Positions 47,699 to 47,776 of a stretch of DNA of 47,776 nucleotides are shown one piece after another (positions within the stretch are counted from its first letter, which is position 1; each line of letters opens with the position of its first letter). Both the position numbers and the translations under genes were made by a program. The stretch lies in NCBI GenBank assembly GCA_038255145.1, contig JBBSLP010000046.1, positions 1-47,776 on the forward strand. The letters run 5' to 3'. Source of the stretch: WHTX01 sp038255145 (GTDB lineage Bacteria > Actinomycetota > Acidimicrobiia > Acidimicrobiales > CAIXPF01). The notes under the pieces are model-generated. The model searched no databases, was not told the DNA's origin, and saw nothing but the letters and a program-made list of their open reading frames with translations.

Positions 47699-47776
47699 TC
47701 AGGCGTCGACGTCGAGGTCCAGGTCGGTGTCCTCGACGTGGTGCAGGTCGACGTCGGTGTCGAGGTCGGTGTCGGT
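47699..47776 (-). CDS. 3' end of an unidentified gene with Asp/Leu/Thr repeat tail (partial)
   Basis: The minus strand is open from the window edge to a TGA at 47701-47699 and codes TDTDLDTDVDLHHVEDTDLD, LDVDA. The DNA is itself a degenerate repeat (GTCGAGGTCGGTGTC-like units). Only the acidic tail is in the window, so function cannot be assigned. The hairpin downstream supports it as a real gene end. Confidence 0.5.
   Translation of the reverse strand, partial: TDTDLDTDVDLHHVEDTDLDLDVDA

Overview
This window is high-GC (roughly 70 percent) actinobacterial chromosome. Zinc-free L28 and L33, a CtpE-like P-type ATPase, a DtxR-type regulator, DUF3072, many CoA-linked catabolic enzymes, and frequent GTG starts with TANNNT boxes just upstream all fit an actinobacterium. 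An Acidimicrobiia member (Iamia or Ilumatobacter type) is my best guess, as inference only. I see no phage, transposase, CRISPR array, rRNA or tRNA.

Layout. 0.3-0.7 kb: rpmB-rpmG, closed by a strong terminator. 0.8-4.1 kb: a lipoprotein followed by an unusual FtsH-like membrane protease. 4.2-6.2 kb: a CelD-type GNAT protein facing a hormone-sensitive-lipase-type esterase. 6.2-9.8 kb: a complete osmoprotectant (OpuC type) ABC system in which the ATPase diverges from two permeases and a binding protein whose two sequence halves are swapped (circularly permuted). 9.9-12.4 kb: an M23 peptidase and an alpha/beta hydrolase. 12.6-15.6 kb: an OmpR/EnvZ-type two-component pair and peptide deformylase. 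15.6-20.1 kb: a five-gene tro-like transition-metal uptake operon with its own DtxR-family regulator and a candidate operator. 20.2-25.6 kb: a YpfJ-type metallopeptidase, a quinone-oxidoreductase-like MDR protein, and a translationally coupled 1093-aa membrane protein ending in a patatin-like domain that has lost its serine.

25.8-36.5 kb is a catabolic stretch: FmdB-type zinc ribbon, acyl-CoA dehydrogenase, penicillin-acylase-type Ntn hydrolase, a PPOX flavoprotein gene, a Clp_N fragment, a double CaiB/BaiF CoA transferase, a flavodoxin-like protein, a class C beta-lactamase-fold protein, and a thiolase-like/DUF35 pair. Between 30.2 and 34.2 kb, three genes carry five reading-frame lesions (one nonsense codon, four single-base indels). 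This is either local decay or local consensus error. I saw no lesions in the genes elsewhere.

37.0-40.6 kb: a tightly overlapping operon of universal stress protein, CtpE-like ATPase (whose only plausible start is CTG) and a VIT1/CCC1 transporter. 40.6-47.8 kb: SIMPL protein, Baeyer-Villiger-type monooxygenase with a palindromic operator, adenosine deaminase, a small membrane protein, a small helical protein, a second stress protein, a VOC protein, DoxX, DUF3072, and the 3' end of a gene with an Asp-rich tail.

The most notable observations are the permuted betaine-binding protein; the CTG-start P-type ATPase; the dead patatin domain on a giant membrane protein; a 47-nt palindromic repeat found three times (plus one half copy), each beside the 3' end of a gene; 14-bp tandem repeats that begin on the stop codons of two genes; and a set of apparently leaderless genes. 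All family assignments were made by eye from motifs, without database searches.
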